This document shows positions 62,101 to 64,000 of a stretch of DNA of 64,000 nt, piece by piece (the stretch's first letter is position 1; the number at the start of each line of letters is the position of its first letter). Location: NCBI RefSeq assembly GCF_000142905.1, contig NW_013657611.1, positions 4,717-68,716 on the forward strand, in the 5' to 3' direction. The notes below the pieces were generated by a model. The model ran no database searches. It saw nothing but the letters and a program-made list of their open reading frames with translations, and was not told the origin of the DNA. A program made the translations under genes and the position numbers. Source of the stretch: Thecamonas trahens ATCC 50062. Taxonomy: Eukaryota; Apusozoa; Apusomonadida; Apusomonadidae.

Positions 62101-63430
62101 TCTGGCGGGAAGACGCGCGCAGTGTCGAGGAGGTAGTACTTGCCGTCGCTCCCGCGGTGGCCCTCGATGTCGGCCGGGCCACAGATGGTGGTATACGGCG
62201 GGGCGCGACCGACAGGATGAGGCGCGAGATTGAGCAGCTCGGCCGCCGCCGCCATGATGGTGTTAAACACCGGATCATCGTCGTGGACAGTGATGGCGCC
62301 GTCGTCCGAGCCGTAGATAAGCGAGGCCGAGCCGTCGATTGGGAGCAGCGACGACGCAATGATGCGATGCCCGCGGTAGTCGAGGATGGTCATGAGCGGA
62401 AAGTGGAGGTCAGGCATGTCGAGGTGCAGGAAGGCCCGGAGGCCTTCGAGCTCGAGGCCGGCCGCGGCGATGGCAAACTGTGCGCCAGCGTAGATACCGT
62501 GCGAGTCGGTCGCAAACTTGAAGAACATCGACGCCACCACGTACTTTTCGCCACCGGCAACGCCGCCGGCTTCTGTCGCCGGCAGAATCCGCCGCGGCGC
62601 ACCCTGCGGCAGCCCGGCCTCGTCCACAATGATCCGCGCAATGGCCTGCGCCGTCTCGGCAAACGTCGAGGTCAGCGCGTACAGACGCGCGGCGCGGACC
62701 AGCCGCTCATGCGGCGTCGCCACCGGCAGCTCCAGCAGCGTCTGGAACTCTGCGTTCCAGTCGCGGGACGCCATCTCTAGCAGATCATCTTCGAGTGGGT
62801 CCGCTACAGCCGTTCGAAGAACGGGGCGCTTGGTGCCGCCGCTCCGAGGCCAGTTGAGAATGGTTCGTTGTCGTACATCATGGGCTCGCCGAGTGTGTCG
62901 GCGTAGGCGGCGATCGGAGCCGGGGCAGATCCATTCGACCATGCAGGTGGTGGGCTGTCCGGCATGGGCTCGCCGAGTGTGTCGGCGTAGGCGGCGATTG
63001 GAGCCGGGGCAGATCCATTCGACCATGCAGGTGGTGGACCAAGCGCCGAGTACATCGATGCACCATCTTGTCCGTTAGGCGTCTGCCCAGGATGGGTAGC
63101 AAGAGCGATGGGTGTGGCTGGCCCGAGAGCAGCGTAGAGAAAAGTGGACGGTTCCAGAGGCGATCCATCCTCAGCAGTTGCAGCATACGCCATTTGAAGT
63201 TCCCGAGGAGCAGCATAACCTTGAGCAGCGTTTGGAAGAGCAGAAGCCAACCCCGATTCACCATCGCCCTCCATACCATTTGCCATCATGGTCAGCTGCA
63301 TGACCTGCGGAGGGTGGACAGCTTCCAAAGCACATGCATACTGCGCCAGCACACTACCTTCTTCCACATCATGTCCAAGTCGCGGGAGGTGAAGAACGTT
63401 CCTCACTTGGTTCTCTCTCACACTTGCCAT
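56170..63430 (-). CDS. Giant Clu-SPRY-ZZ-RCC1 multidomain protein; two frame breaks
   Basis: About 2420 residues after two one-base additions. N-terminal repeats are followed by a Clu-type region (about 283-450: SMFFKFATDSHGIYAG, ASSLLPI, LIYGSDDG, ADIEGHRGSDGKYYLLD, RVFPPEE), then a helical tract, SPRY (about 1135-1290: FQIGLAPGN, RFVFSLDGEVEPAF), several Cys clusters including a ZZ finger (CDGC, YKCRECADFDLCEAC), RCC1 repeats (about 1840-2060: GKVFSWGSGGMGRLGHG, GEVFGWGSNEQCKLG) and a C-terminal coiled coil (EREAKAAAKAEAKAAREAARA). Breaks lie at about 61190-61202 (CC run) and 62804-62822. The second is less sure: the first 208 codons (63430-62804) may be a separate small gene and the large one may start at the ATG at 62774 (MASRDWNAEF). 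Predicted scaffold or ubiquitin-linked function is inference. Confidence 0.72.
62879..63035 (-). repeat. 84-bp tandem repeat, two copies
   Basis: Two nearly identical 84-bp copies (starts at 62879 and 62963) encode 28-residue units, PPPAWSNGSAPAPIAAYADT then LGEPMPDS, on the minus strand in the N-terminal frame of the giant gene. The copies differ at few bases, so duplication is recent. Confidence 0.92.
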
Positions 63431-63725
63431 GGTTGTCAGGGTGTGAGGGAATGGATACGACTATGTTCCATAGAGAGAGTGCGGTGTCGCCTGGTCTCTC
63501 TCTCACACGGCCAAAGCGCCTTCGATCGGCACAGACTGCTGCTGCCGCTCGCCGGCTGACACATGCGCAGCAATACAGCGTCGTTGTGCTGTGCAGGGGG
63601 GCATTCGCATTCGGACGAGAGTATGGTGCGATGGACAGGAGGAGGGAGGGGGAGTGGGAGGGGGAGGGGGAGGGGGGGGAGGAATCGGATTATTGCGAGG
63701 GAGAAATCCGACTCGAGGGTCCCGG

Positions 63726-64000
63726 CTACGTAGCGCGCTTAGTCCAGAGGGGGGCATGGGCTTGGTCCAGTCGTCGTAGACGGGATCGGGCGATAGAGAG
63801 GGAGGCTGAGAGGGAGGCGAGGCGGGCCTGAAGGGCGACAAGCCCATCGGATGGCGCACAGCTCGAGTCGTTCGCCGCAGTGGCATCGTCGAGGCAGCCA
63901 GCAATTCCGGCGGCGATCGACGGTCGTGGCCAGCCAGGCGACGTCGTCATGGCGGCTCCGAGAGCGCGCTCGGCATCACTCACTGCCCAAAGTGCCCAGC
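63726..64000 (-). CDS. Partial gene at the window edge
   Basis: An ORF open to the window end, so 5' truncated. The visible C-terminal part has LQARLASLSASLSIARSRLRRLDQ, an amphipathic Leu/Ala helix, and ends KRAT. No domain is recognised. A GTGAGT at 63983-63978 could be an intron donor. The start is outside the window, and the small size makes this weak. Confidence 0.35.
   Translation of the reverse strand, partial: WALWAVSDAERALGAAMTTSPGWPRPSIAAGIAGCLDDATAANDSSCAPSDGLVALQARLASLSASLSIARSRLRRLDQAHAPLWTKRAT

Noticed and set aside
1-64000. CRISPR arrays, transposons, tRNA or rRNA genes
   Set aside because: No direct repeats with unique spacers, no transposase or reverse-transcriptase motifs, and no tRNA cloverleaf or B-box pattern were found by eye; a covariance-model scan could still find a tRNA.

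Overview
The window is nuclear DNA from a GC-rich, gene-dense protist. The genes encode eukaryotic proteins only: an intraflagellar transport subunit, a nucleolar ribosome-biogenesis factor, a Polycomb-type RING protein, an ER-retained PDI-like protein, a peroxisomal ABC half-transporter, an RS-domain splicing factor and a Cdc7/MAP3K-epsilon-like kinase. IFT144 (WDR19) implies a flagellated cell. GC-rich codons, very few introns and large multidomain fusions suggest an apusomonad such as Thecamonas trahens. That assignment is inference. The 100-N block at 24922-25021 marks a scaffold from a draft assembly.

Layout. About 25 genes are packed with strands nearly alternating, so most lie in convergent pairs whose stop codons are 5-58 bp apart; one pair overlaps by 4 bp. 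Divergent spacers are 0.2-1 kb. From left to right: 0.1-11 kb IFT144, a hypothetical mitochondrial protein, NOL10/Enp2, a membrane kelch protein and tRNA dimethylallyltransferase. 11-21 kb RING1-like protein, a low-complexity acidic protein, REXO4-like exonuclease and a beta-helix receptor with a cyclase-like domain. 21-30 kb a small membrane protein, ERMP1-like M28 peptidase, a ubiquitin-like protein with an intron, a multi-pass membrane protein and a Cdc7/MAP3K-epsilon-like kinase. 31-44 kb PDI-FKBP fusion, CDC123/D123-like protein, ABCD half-transporter and a 2.1-k-residue ANK-PH-RapGAP-CNH protein. 45-64 kb RBM39-like factor, TLC protein, two structural or membrane proteins (one FERM-LRR), another multi-pass protein, a 2.4-k-residue Clu-SPRY-ZZ-RCC1 protein and a partial gene.

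Three themes cut across the genes. (1) Ten genes have their reading frame broken at twelve places, and every break is repaired by adding one base, often in a homopolymer. This looks like systematic base under-calling rather than twelve pseudogene lesions. (2) Introns are rare. Two of the three I can support or suspect contain microsatellites or low-complexity runs that stay open in frame, so they are easily mistaken for histidine- or aspartate-rich protein. (3) Many 5' leaders carry sense-strand poly-C, (CA)n or (CT)n tracts.

No single operon-like pathway links the genes. They are housekeeping and signalling genes in a compact genome. The most unusual items are the domain fusions: PDI with FKBP and a C-terminal RDEL; Clu with SPRY, ZZ and RCC1; ankyrin with PH, RapGAP and CNH; FERM with ribonuclease-inhibitor-type LRRs; and a beta-helix receptor with a cyclase-like domain.
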